Shown: positions 35,783 to 44,291 of the stretch, piece by piece
Position numbering within the stretch: position 1 is the stretch's first letter
Layout of the letters: every line of letters starts with the position of its first letter
Source: Roseiconus nitratireducens
Lineage (GTDB): Bacteria; Planctomycetota; Planctomycetia; Pirellulales; Pirellulaceae
Direction of reading: 5' to 3'
Assembly: GCF_008629675.1 (NCBI RefSeq)
Contig: NZ_VWOX01000007.1
Span: 186,001-250,000, forward strand
Length of the DNA: 64,000 nt
The notes under the pieces: generated by a model
What the model saw: the letters and a program-made list of their open reading frames with translations, nothing else
The model's database searches: none
Told to the model about the DNA's origin: nothing
Translations under genes and position numbers: made by a program

Positions 35783-37057
35783 ATGCCAAAAGTAACTTCC
35801 AGGCGACCGCGACTACTCACCGTCGGTTATGAACCGCACCCCGAAGACAAGTCGTTCCTGGACCGTGTGCAACGGCAGGCCAACGATGACCTGGAGGTCA
35901 AGGTCGCCGTCCTGAGCGACCGCGAAAGCGAACGTTACTTCGGTGTGCAACTAGCCCACCGCGGTTTGCAAGCTGTTTGGATCGAGTCCGTGAACCAATC
36001 CGAACATCCCTACCGTCTCGACCTCTATAGTGTCGATCCGATGTACTACACGCCGCTCGAGGCGGCCTACGTGAGTCATTTTTCTCTCGGGGAACGATTG
36101 CTTAGCTTTGGGTTGCTGGCGTGGTTGTTCTTGCCTCTCTTGCCGCTGTTGCCCTTCAAGCTCGCGAGCGCCCACGCCGCCAACAAGCGTATCAATCGAC
36201 TTTTTAAGCAAGAGAGCTTTCGGATCGGTCCAATCGCACCTGGTTCCAAACGTGCGGGATTTGTTTTCACGCATTTGGACGAAGGCACGAAGAACTTGGA
36301 TCTCGAGTTCAACGCCGCAGGGAAAGTCTGTCAGTTCAGTTTTTCGTTACAGGTTCCCGGACTGGTTGTCCGCGATACGGACGAGCCTGCCGAAACGAGC
36401 CAACTTCGTGAAGTCAGCGGCGACGAGTTGAAAACGTGGTTAGCCTCCTTCGCAAGGTGCACGACCAACAAGCTGGGAACCATCGAAGGGGATCCGCTGA
36501 ACCTGGTCGTCATCGGCGACCGGATCACGATTCGGCAGTGTTTTGGCGGCAGGTGGGACGAGTCCGAAGCGATCACCTTGTCGACTTGCATCAAAACTGC
36601 TCGCGCCTTCCTGCTGGATGCGGGATACCGGTATTCGCCAGTCAGTTCGCTGTTCGTGGACGGGAAGATGCAGACACTTGCACTGCAAAAAGCGCGCGCC
36701 AGTATCAACGAACGAATCCATTTGCGACTGTGGCCAACGCCGCTAGCGTTCGAGCAGCAACCCGTTTGGATCGGCCAGGTCAGCCGCGATATCGGGGTCC
36801 GCTTCACGGCCAAGACCTGGAATCTGACGACCCATCGTATCGATCCTGACGTGGACGAAGCACGCGACTACGTGATCGACAATCTTCTTTCGGCGCAGCG
36901 AGTGGCGAAATACGGGTATGTGTCAGGTGTCGAAGGGGCCAGCGAAGACGAACCAAGACACAACCTGACGGGCGATCCCTACTTCACGGACGGCAACCGT
37001 GCAGTCCTAATCTTGGCCCGCGCCAGCACAACGGCGGACTTCCTCCAGTGGAGCTGA
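35783..37057 (+). CDS. LssY C-terminal-like domain membrane protein
   Basis: The 424-residue protein has one clear hydrophobic span at about 109-131 (LLSFGLLAWLFLPLLPLLPF). The C-terminal half (about 285-420) resembles the LssY C-terminal domain: SSLFVDGKMQTLALQKA, LRLWPTPLAFEQQPVWIGQV and SRDIGVRFTA, then DEARDYVIDNLL and DPYFTDGNRAVLILA. LssY-type proteins are tied to secretion or membrane functions, but the domain has no proven reaction. The region between (about 155-285) is unrecognised. It lies 49 nt after the channel-like gene and could be in its operon. No signal peptide was identified. Confidence 0.72.
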   Translation: MPKVTSRRPRLLTVGYEPHPEDKSFLDRVQRQANDDLEVKVAVLSDRESERYFGVQLAHRGLQAVWIESVNQSEHPYRLDLYSVDPMYYTPLEAAYVSHFSLGERLLSFGLLAWLFLPLLPLLPFKLASAHAANKRINRLFKQESFRIGPIAPGSKRAGFVFTHLDEGTKNLDLEFNAAGKVCQFSFSLQVPGLVVRDTDEPAETSQLREVSGDELKTWLASFARCTTNKLGTIEGDPLNLVVIGDRITIRQCFGGRWDESEAITLSTCIKTARAFLLDAGYRYSPVSSLFVDGKMQTLALQKARASINERIHLRLWPTPLAFEQQPVWIGQVSRDIGVRFTAKTWNLTTHRIDPDVDEARDYVIDNLLSAQRVAKYGYVSGVEGASEDEPRHNLTGDPYFTDGNRAVLILARASTTADFLQWS

Positions 37058-37075
37058 CGAACGCTACAATCAAAC

Positions 37076-37959
37076 GATGAAGTTGAGTCTTTCGGGATCG
37101 GTTGGTTCTCGGATCAGTCCCCGCTGTCGTCACCGTTCAATCCCTACGAGTTTCGTACCAATCGTTTGCGGGAGCACGGTTTGCCGAACGTCCTGATCCC
37201 CGCGAAGCAGCCAATCCATGATCTTGGTTGTTGTGCCGAATGCGACAAGCCGGCAAGTGACTTTCGATCCGTTCCTGTCTGGTGTCTGTCAAGTCGTGAT
37301 CAATCGATCGTGTATCGGATAGCGCGACGATGGTCGGCCGACCCAAGATTTTATTGGTTTGTCGTCCCGTGGTCCTTGGCGTGGTCTTCCTGGCCATCTT
37401 TTCTGTCGTCTCCATTCGGTTACCCGTGATTCGGGAGGGCTGATTTTTCATTCTCGCCGTTCCGATTGCGTATTTGTTGAACCCGCTCTGGCGTTCGATC
37501 GCAACTTCATGGGCACGAGATGAGCTTCGTCTGCCTTTGTGCGCCGACCATTTCAAATCCGATGAAAAGACCATGGGTGAGTGGCTGAAGTGGCCAGCTC
37601 GAATCTGTCTGATTCTCCTGTTTGCTTCAGCGGCTATTTACGGCATCGGCGTCTTGCTCGGTTGGCTCGACGCGTTGGATGGACTGGCAATTCTCGGCTT
37701 CGCCGCGATGGGATTCTTTCCGTTTTGGTTGCTCGTCTTGGCCTGGGTAACCTGGAAGCGAACTCGCTTCGGTATCCGGCAATCGGATGATGTCATCGAG
37801 TTGTGGCATTGCTCAGACGGATTCCGGATGGCGCTTGCGAGTCGGTGGCCGGGTTCCGTTACCGATGCGGGTCCGACTACCAGCCAAAGACGTCCAATCG
37901 ACAGGGATTCCCCGAACCCCTACAAGCCGCCGGAAGCGCCGAATGGTGAAGACGACTGA
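37076..37959 (+). pseudogene. Decayed zinc-ribbon membrane protein gene
   Basis: Pieces of one protein are spread over two frames. An N-terminal part with no start codon reads SDQSPLSSPFNPYEFRTNRL and a Cys pattern CCAECDKPASDFRSVP (frame to about 37330). Hydrophobic sequence in another frame, VCRPVVLGVVFLAIFSVVSI, then meets TGA at 37441-37443 and continues FILAVPIAYLLNPLWRSI. The last part, RLPLCADHF, two membrane spans and a C-terminal NPYKPPEAP, is open from 37474 to 37959. At least one frameshift and one stop break the gene. It resembles small planctomycete membrane proteins with Cys-rich heads and NPYxPP motifs. The 161-residue 3' part could still be translated. Confidence 0.55.
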
Positions 37960-38051
37960 AGGGGCAGCAGATGATGCCTAAGGAATTCCCGTTTTTGCGC
38001 ACCGAAGTGAAGCGAACAGGCCCCCTTTAGCAAACGGAGGTACAGCGACGG

Positions 38052-38435
38052 ATGAAGTTAATTTTGAAATACGGTGGATGCTCCGCGGTTTCTGCGCTTG
38101 TCGGGCTGACCTGTGCGATGATCGTTGGTCGTCTGTGGTGGCCACCCGGGGCTGCGCTAACGCTGATCGGAATCGGGCTGGTCACGGCCGCATGCTTCGC
38201 GCGGCTCCTGACGTTCCGGTTCAATTGGCCCGCCTCGATCATTGCCAGCGCAATTGGGGCCATGATCGCCTGCTTTTTCGCTGGAGCCACCGCGGAGGTG
38301 TTGCCACCCGGCAGTACCGAGTGGATGGTGAAAGGCGGCTTGTACGGTGCCTGCTTTGGTTTGCCGGTGGCAATCCTGCTTGCGCCATTGGGTTTGATTG
38401 AGGACCGGCGGAGGGATCGTGACGCCATGTCATGA
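38052..38435 (+). CDS. Small membrane protein of unknown function
   Basis: A 127-residue protein with a GGAGG site 12 nt upstream of ATG 38052. Four hydrophobic spans are evident (about 9-26, 31-50, 59-79, 96-114), followed by a charged C-terminal tail EDRRRDRDAMS. No family signature was recognised. It is on the same strand as the decayed membrane protein gene upstream, about 90 nt away. Confidence 0.65.
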   Translation: MKLILKYGGCSAVSALVGLTCAMIVGRLWWPPGAALTLIGIGLVTAACFARLLTFRFNWPASIIASAIGAMIACFFAGATAEVLPPGSTEWMVKGGLYGACFGLPVAILLAPLGLIEDRRRDRDAMS

Positions 38436-38840
38436 TCGATCAGTCGATCACTCAACCGCGACGGACCGACTTGCTTCGATCGGATGCGACATGGTTGTTG
38501 TCGCAAAAACAGGAAGCCGGATCAAACGACGTGCGTGCCCCAAGTGAACTTTGATCGATACCGATTTGCTCCTACGACCATTTTGTCCTCAGTTCTCTGA
38601 TTTCGCTCTCCCGTCTTTCTGCTCTCTGCAAGCCACGAGCGAAGTGCTTCCGTTGGTGTATCACAGACTCCGAAACCCTCAATAGTTTGGCGACTTTTGC
38701 TTGCGGCTGAGAAAACAGTCGGGGAGAATGTGTCGGGATGCCAGCTGAGACCAAAGGTCTATTGAATCCTGAGGCACTCGGCTGTGCGTTTTCAGATTTC
38801 AGTGTCTTGCGTGTCAGGTCGACCACCTTTGGAGCCAACG
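38436..38840 (+). other. Spacer upstream of a sulfatase
   Basis: About 400 bp. Overlapping open frames have no ribosome site and no domain. Nothing else was seen apart from the sulfatase ribosome site GGAG at 38831-38834. Confidence 0.5.
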
Positions 38841-41303
38841 ATGAAGATTCGACCCCATGTGATGGCCGTCACATTTTGTTTCGCAGCGGTTGCGTTCTCC
38901 GGCGTGAACGCTCAATCGATCGGTCAAACGGGAGGATTGCCTGCGGCTGGTTCTGTTTCGCGCGCGCACCTGCCGATGGCGAACACCATTCGCGCGGATC
39001 TGATCACGTACGACGCAAAGGATCCCGACAGCAAGTTTCCGCCGATCCCTCGAGTTCGGCCTCCCAAGGGCGCGCCCAATGTTCTTGTCATTCTGATCGA
39101 CGACGTAGGCTTTGGCGCCTCCAGCACTTTCGGCGGACCCTGTCAAACCCCGGCATTGGAGCGGCTTGCCCAAGGCGGATTGCGTTACACCCGCTTCCAC
39201 ACGACCGCCCTCTGCTCGCCGACGCGTCAGGCATTGCTGACCGGCCGCAACCATCATTCCGTCGGGATGGGGGGCATCACCGAGATCGCCACCGGCGCTC
39301 CGGGATACAGTTCGGTGCGGCCGAACTCGAAAGCGCCTCTGGCAATGACACTGAAGCTGAACGGCTATTCCACGGCACATTTTGGAAAGTGCCACGAGGT
39401 TCCGGTGTGGCAGACAAGCCCGGCTGGTCCGTTTGATGCATGGCCAACCGGCGGGAACGGATTTGAGTACTTCTATGGTTTCATCGGCGGTGAGGCGAAC
39501 CAGTGGTATCCAACGCTTTATGAGGGGACCACGCCGGTCGAGATCGAACGAACGCCCGAAGAAGGCTACCACTTCGTGCCCGACATGACGGACAAGACGA
39601 TCAAGTGGATCGGTCAGCAGAAGGCACTCATGCCGGAAAAGCCATTCTTTGTCTATTTCGCGCCCGGTGCCACGCACGCACCGCACCATGTGCCGAAAGA
39701 GTGGGCCGATAAGTACAAGGGCCAGTTCGACCAGGGTTACGACAAGCTCCGCGAACAGACATTCGCACGGCAAAAGCAGCTTGGGGTGATTCCAGCGGAT
39801 GCGAAATTGACAGCGCCCAACGCTGAGGTTCCAAGGTGGGAAGAAGTCCCTGAAGACTTCAAGCCAGTACTCGCGCGCGAAATGGAAGTCTACGCCGGTT
39901 TCCTGGAGTACACCGATCATCATGTCGGCCGATTGATCGACGCGTTAGAAAATCTTGAAATCCTTGACGACACGCTTGTCTATTACATCGTGGGTGACAA
40001 CGGCGCTTCGGCCGAGGGGGGCATCAACGGCTGTTACAACGAGATGAGTTATTTCAATGGTCTTCAGGACCTTGAGACGCCCGAGTATCTGACTGCCCGG
40101 ATCGAAAAATTCGGCGGCCCGCAGTCGTACAACCACTTCGCCGTTGGCTGGGCTCTTGCCATGTGCACTCCCTATCAGTGGACCAAGCAAGTCGCTTCGC
40201 ACTGGGGTGGCACTCGCAACGGAACCGTGATTCATTGGCCCAACGGAATCCGAGCGAAGGGAGAGATTCGCCATCAATTTGCCCACGTCATCGACGTCGC
40301 ACCGACCATTCTCGAGGCGGCCCGTCTGCCGCATCCTGAATCCGTCAACGGTTTCCAGCAGGAGGCCATTGAAGGGAAAAGCATGCTCTACTCGTTCAAC
40401 GATGCGGACGCCCCGGAACGGCATACCACGCAGTACTTCGAAATGTTCGGAAACCGCGGCCTGTATCACAACGGCTGGACGGCCGTCACCAAACACCGGA
40501 CGCCCTGGGCACCGCAGGACGCAAAAATGCCCGCATTGGATGACGACAAGTGGGAGCTCTATTCCGACAAGGACTGGACACAGGCAAACGATCTTGCAAA
40601 GGAGATGCCGGAGAAACTGTACGAGCTTCAGCGGCAGTGGTTGATCGAGGCCACGCGGTACAACGTCCTTCCCCTTGACGACCGCCTGACCGAGAAGATG
40701 AACCCGGATACCGCTGGCAGACCCATCCTGATCAGCGGCGATGAGCAACTGCTCTTTAGTGGGATGGGGCGGCTGTTGGAGAACAACGTGCTGAGCATCA
40801 AGAACAAGTCGCACTCGGTGACGGCGGAGATTGTCGTGCCGGACAAGGGAGCCGAGGGCGTCATCATCTCTCAGGGCGCGAACATCGGCGGTTGGAGCCT
40901 GTACGCGAAGGACGGCAGGCTCAAGTATTGCTACAACTGGGGAGGTTTCAAAAACTTCTTCGTGGAATCCGCCCAACGGCTTCCTTCTGGCCAGCACCAG
41001 GTGCGGATGGAGTTCGACTACGCGGGCGGCGGCATGGGCAAGGGCGGCACGTCAACGCTCTATGTGGACGGCCAGAAAGTCGGTGAAGGCAAGGTCGACG
41101 CGACGCTCGCCATCGTGTTTTCCGCCGATGACGGGTGCGACGTGGGCGAAGATTCGGGCGCCCCGGTCTCTCCGGACTACGGGCCCGTTGGTAATGCCTT
41201 CAACGGTGAAATTCGGGGTGTGCGGCTCTCGATTGCCGACGATCCGGACAATCACCTGATCGATCCGAAGGAAGCCATCCGTGCGGCGATTGGACGGCAG
41301 TAG
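38841..41303 (+). CDS. Secreted type I sulfatase with C-terminal beta-sandwich domain
   Basis: Start at ATG 38841 (KIRPHVMAVTFCFAAVAFSG, then VNAQS), a signal peptide with a GGAG site 6 nt upstream; the longer frame begins outside it. The 820-residue enzyme has the metal motif NVLVILIDDVGFGASSTFGG and the active-site Cys125 in CSPTR, which needs formylglycine conversion. It also has GKCHEVPVWQTSPAGPFDAW and GDNGASAEGGINGCYNE (metal Asp/Asn). The last roughly 180 residues form a beta-rich accessory domain, as in sulfatases of about 800 residues. It is clearly related to 49773-52199 (also CSPTR). The substrate is unknown. A second sulfatase and an antisense sulfatase remnant follow. Confidence 0.95.
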   Translation: MKIRPHVMAVTFCFAAVAFSGVNAQSIGQTGGLPAAGSVSRAHLPMANTIRADLITYDAKDPDSKFPPIPRVRPPKGAPNVLVILIDDVGFGASSTFGGPCQTPALERLAQGGLRYTRFHTTALCSPTRQALLTGRNHHSVGMGGITEIATGAPGYSSVRPNSKAPLAMTLKLNGYSTAHFGKCHEVPVWQTSPAGPFDAWPTGGNGFEYFYGFIGGEANQWYPTLYEGTTPVEIERTPEEGYHFVPDMTDKTIKWIGQQKALMPEKPFFVYFAPGATHAPHHVPKEWADKYKGQFDQGYDKLREQTFARQKQLGVIPADAKLTAPNAEVPRWEEVPEDFKPVLAREMEVYAGFLEYTDHHVGRLIDALENLEILDDTLVYYIVGDNGASAEGGINGCYNEMSYFNGLQDLETPEYLTARIEKFGGPQSYNHFAVGWALAMCTPYQWTKQVASHWGGTRNGTVIHWPNGIRAKGEIRHQFAHVIDVAPTILEAARLPHPESVNGFQQEAIEGKSMLYSFNDADAPERHTTQYFEMFGNRGLYHNGWTAVTKHRTPWAPQDAKMPALDDDKWELYSDKDWTQANDLAKEMPEKLYELQRQWLIEATRYNVLPLDDRLTEKMNPDTAGRPILISGDEQLLFSGMGRLLENNVLSIKNKSHSVTAEIVVPDKGAEGVIISQGANIGGWSLYAKDGRLKYCYNWGGFKNFFVESAQRLPSGQHQVRMEFDYAGGGMGKGGTSTLYVDGQKVGEGKVDATLAIVFSADDGCDVGEDSGAPVSPDYGPVGNAFNGEIRGVRLSIADDPDNHLIDPKEAIRAAIGRQ

Positions 41304-41310
41304 CAACGCG

Positions 41311-41424
41311 GTAGTGTCGCTTTGACGCGTGGCGGTCGTGTTGAAAGCCGCAGGAAGCTGCGGCGAGATCGACTAGGCCAGAATCGATCCAGCCAAGCGT
41401 CGCCCCGTCCACAAGCGACACTAC
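41311..41424 (+). repeat. 114-bp element with 12-bp terminal inverted repeats and internal hairpin
   Basis: The ends GTAGTGTCGCTT (41311-41322) and AAGCGACACTAC (41413-41424) are perfect inverted repeats. Inside lies a perfect 7-bp hairpin GCCGCAG-GAAG-CTGCGGC (41347-41364). The element sits between the end of a sulfatase gene and a sulfatase remnant. It could be a small transposon-like (MITE) or REP-like element, or a folded RNA. No coding frame is seen. Confidence 0.7.
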
Positions 41425-41622
41425 TTCAGGGCGACACGCACCTGGTGGATCTTTCCGTTGAAGCGAAAGGGTCGGTGTTCGGAGTAATCTCGAGAAACGA
41501 CTGACCCCAGATCGACGCCGACGTCGAAGTTTTCGCTCGCGGTGAAAGCGGCCGGTGCAGTCAAACACCAGGTAGCCGTCATCGAGGTAGTAGTCATGTG
41601 TGGTCCAGGACTCATTTGTCAC
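41421..41622 (-). pseudogene. Sulfatase C-terminal remnant
   Basis: On the minus strand a frame ends AAFTASENFDVGVDLGSVVS, then RDYSEHRPFRFNGKIHQVRV and ALK. This is the closing beta-sandwich of sulfatases. The preceding codons in another frame read MTNESWTTHDYYLDDGYLVF, so a frameshift near 41570 separates them. No catalytic part remains. It lies antisense between two intact sulfatases and ends at the right inverted-repeat arm of the 41311-41424 element. Confidence 0.7.
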
Positions 41623-41773
41623 TCGTCACTGCTACCGGAGAATGAAACCGGAGCATCTTCTGGGGGGCCAGCAAACAAGTTGCATATGAATATTTCGGGA
41701 AGATCAATGATCAAAAGAGTTTCTGCTACCATGTTGATCGCTACTGGCTTTTTGAAACCACGGAGACACATCG

Positions 41774-43366
41774 ATGAGAATTTTTTTACTCGGTTTGCTC
41801 GCGACTTTCAGTTTGTACGGGCTTGAACCGGCGCTCGCGGAAAAACCCAACATCCTTGTGATTTGGGGAGACGATATTGGCACCTGGAACATCAGCCACA
41901 ATAACCGTGGAATGATGGGATATCGGACGCCCAACATTGATCGCATCGCCAAGGAGGGGATTTCGTTTACTGACTACTATGGCCAGCAATCGTGCACTGC
42001 CGGTCGCGCTGCGTTTCTTTCAGGCTCGGTCCCGGTGCGGTCAGGAATGACGAAGGTCGGCCTGCCTGGCGCTGAACAGGGCTGGCAAGAGTCAGACATC
42101 ACGGTCGCCGCGGTCATGAAATCACTCGGATATGCCACCGGCCAATTCGGTAAAAACCATCAAGGTGATCGCGACGAGCACCTTCCCACGAACCACGGCT
42201 TCGACGAATTCTTCGGCCCTCTTTACCACCTCAACGCTTCGGAGGAACCCGAGAATCGCGACTACCCAGGCGACTATGTCTTACCCAACGGAAAGACCTT
42301 TCTGGAACAGTATGGTCCGCGGGGTGTCATCAAATCCAAGGTCAATGCTGACGGTTCCCAGGACATCCGAGACACCGGTCCACTCACCAAGAAGCGGATG
42401 GAGACCGTCGACGAGGAGACGCTCGCCGCCGCAAAGGATTTCATCAAGCGTCAACACGAAGCTGGCGAACCGTTCTTTTGCTGGTGGAACGGAACGCGAA
42501 TGCACTTCCGGACTCACGTCAAAGAGGAACACAAAAATCTTGCCGGACCCAACTCCGACGAATATGCCGACGGCATGGTGGAACACGACATGCATGTCGG
42601 CGAACTGCTAGAACTTCTGGACGACCTTGGCATCGCCGACAACACCATTGTCCAGTACTCTACCGACAATGGTCCACACTACAACGCTTGGCCGGATGCG
42701 GGAACGACGCCTTTCCGTTCCGAGAAAAACTCCAACTGGGAGGGTGCCTACCGAGTCCCGGCATATGTCCGTTGGCCCGGTCACTTTCCCAAAGGTGTGA
42801 CCGTCAACGGCATTGTCGCCCACGAGGATTGGCTGCCTACCTTCGCCTCCGCCGCTGGCAAGACCGACATCAAGGAAGATCTGCTCGACGGGTACGAAGC
42901 CATCGGCCGGACCTACAAAAACCATCTCGATGGCTACGACATGACGGAGTACCTTTCCAACGCCGACACTTACAAGTCCCCCACCGAAAGCTACCAGGCT
43001 TCGCCACGTAAGGAGTTCTGGTACTTCAACGACGACGGCAAAGTGGTTGCCATTCGCTTAAGCGACTGGAAGTCCGTCTTTCTTTCGAACCGAGGCCGAA
43101 CCTTTCAACTCTGGCGAGAGCCCTTCACCGAGTTGCGTCTCCCATTGCTTTTCAATCTACGTCGCGACCCCTTCGAGAAGGCCCAGCATAATTCGAACAC
43201 TTACAATGACTGGGCCCTCGATCGTCCTTACGTCATCGTGCCCATGCAGCAGATGGCGGCGAAATTCGCGGAGACGTTTATTGAGTTCCCACCGAGCCAG
43301 AAGCCAGGTTCGTTTAATCTTGACGGCATCGTCGAGAAACTGAAGGAAAACGGCGGCTCGAATTGA
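41774..43366 (+). CDS. Secreted type I sulfatase
   Basis: ATG 41774 has a GGAGA site about 9 nt upstream and opens a signal peptide (RIFLLGLLATFSLYGLEPAL, then AEK). The 530-residue enzyme has the metal motif NILVIWGDDIGTWNISHNNR, the active-site Cys74 in CTAGR, GKNHQGDRDEHLPTNHGFDE and TDNGPHYNAWPDAGTTPFRS. It is similar along its length to the sulfatase at 15330-16967 (same signature, same ordered insertions, similar C-terminus). These two are sister genes about 25 kb apart on opposite strands. A hydrolase of sulfate esters outside the cytoplasm, substrate unknown. Confidence 0.95.
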   Translation: MRIFLLGLLATFSLYGLEPALAEKPNILVIWGDDIGTWNISHNNRGMMGYRTPNIDRIAKEGISFTDYYGQQSCTAGRAAFLSGSVPVRSGMTKVGLPGAEQGWQESDITVAAVMKSLGYATGQFGKNHQGDRDEHLPTNHGFDEFFGPLYHLNASEEPENRDYPGDYVLPNGKTFLEQYGPRGVIKSKVNADGSQDIRDTGPLTKKRMETVDEETLAAAKDFIKRQHEAGEPFFCWWNGTRMHFRTHVKEEHKNLAGPNSDEYADGMVEHDMHVGELLELLDDLGIADNTIVQYSTDNGPHYNAWPDAGTTPFRSEKNSNWEGAYRVPAYVRWPGHFPKGVTVNGIVAHEDWLPTFASAAGKTDIKEDLLDGYEAIGRTYKNHLDGYDMTEYLSNADTYKSPTESYQASPRKEFWYFNDDGKVVAIRLSDWKSVFLSNRGRTFQLWREPFTELRLPLLFNLRRDPFEKAQHNSNTYNDWALDRPYVIVPMQQMAAKFAETFIEFPPSQKPGSFNLDGIVEKLKENGGSN

Positions 43367-43893
43367 TTTTGTCCCCACTGCACCGCGTCAGGCAAAGCGG
43401 ACCTCCAACGCAATCAGGCTCGTCAGCACCAACTGGCGGGCCTTTCTTTTTGGCAGTTCTCGCTCCTTTGTCTGTTACGCACGGGGATCGATGCGACTTC
43501 AGGTATCCGCGTGCCGGGTCTCGACGACGGCACGCTCGACAACTTGAGTTGCCGATGCTTGAGATTCCGGCGGGGAATTGGGGCCGCAGTGCCGTGTGAA
43601 CAGCGGCATGGCGCAAGCCGCCGGTGGACGCAAAGAAGCCCGCGGCTGGCGCCACGCGGCTCACGGAAAGGGATCCCGATTCCAATGCTTCGACCACGCC
43701 GGCATGCCCGGGTTGGCCAACGTTCAACGAAGTGGTTCTGCAGCGGCGGAGGCGGTGGAGCCGCAGGCTTGAAGCGTTCTTGGGAGCGATTCTCAGGGCG
43801 AGATGGATGAGGTTCTGAGATTTCGGTTGACTTGGGCCGGAGGTGCCAATACGCTAACACCTGCCAAAAAATTGACACAAAGGCCGATCGACC
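43367..43893 (+). other. Spacer upstream of the BlaI gene
   Basis: About 530 bp with the inverted-repeat element at 43596-43664. Open frames here are shadows of that element and show no domain. A TTGACA hexamer at 43873-43878 lies too near the BlaI start to be assigned as a promoter with confidence. Confidence 0.5.
43596..43664 (+). repeat. Inverted-repeat element, copy 2
   Basis: Arms GTGAACAGCGGCATGGCGC (43596-43614) and GCGCCACGCGGCTCAC (43649-43664) can pair. Core GCGGCATGGCGCAAGCCGCC followed by GGT, as in the copies at 34962 and 53121. The segment 43617-43647 matches the inverted copy at 63558-63588. Confidence 0.7.
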
Positions 43894-44289
43894 ATGGTTC
43901 CCAGGAAGACAATCAGCTCTCCACTTGCGCCTCGCGAAAAGCAGATCATGGATGTCCTGTTCCAATTGGGACGAGCCTCCGTCAGCGAGGTGCGAGAAAA
44001 GCTTGCCGATCCGCCCAGCTATTCCGCCGTGCGCACGATGATCGGGCAACTCGAACGCAAGGGCCACGTCCGCCGAGACCGCTCGGACGTCAAGCACTAC
44101 TATTCGCCCGTCGAATCGAAACGGTCGGCTGCCCGGACGGCGCTCCGCAGTGTCGTCGACACCTTTTTTCCGCGTTCGCCGGGGGATGCGCTGGCTGCAT
44201 TGATCGATGATTCGGCAAAGAAATTGAACGAGGAAGATCTGGACCGGTTGGAACAGGCCATCAAACGAGCTCGAAAGCAGGGGAAATAG
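43894..44289 (+). CDS. BlaI/MecI/CopY-family repressor
   Basis: The 131-residue protein has the winged-helix domain of this family: LAPREKQIMDVLFQLGRASV, SEVREKLADPPSYSAVRTMI and GQLERKGHVRRDRSDVKHYY. A helical C-terminal part (about 75-131) serves for dimerisation and protease cleavage in relatives. Homologues bind TACA/TGTA dyads and are removed when an M56 protease is active. The M56 gene begins 2 nt downstream with a GTG, so the pair is a typical sensor-repressor operon. The ligand is not a beta-lactam by necessity; planctomycete pairs are poorly known. Confidence 0.95.
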   Translation: MVPRKTISSPLAPREKQIMDVLFQLGRASVSEVREKLADPPSYSAVRTMIGQLERKGHVRRDRSDVKHYYSPVESKRSAARTALRSVVDTFFPRSPGDALAALIDDSAKKLNEEDLDRLEQAIKRARKQGK

Positions 44290-44291
44290 TC

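Larger units (their letters stand above)
41304..41773 (+). other. Spacer between two sulfatase genes
   Basis: Holds the structured element at 41311-41424 and an antisense sulfatase remnant at 41421-41622. The rest, including the ribosome site GGAGA before the next sulfatase, shows nothing else. Confidence 0.6.

Noticed and set aside
37441..37443. In-frame TGA as possible selenocysteine
   Set aside because: The flanking gene is also split over another frame, there is no start codon and no hairpin typical of SECIS was seen; decay is simpler.
43873..43878. TTGACA -35 hexamer before the BlaI gene
   Set aside because: It is only about 16 nt from the start codon, with no room for a -10 box and leader.
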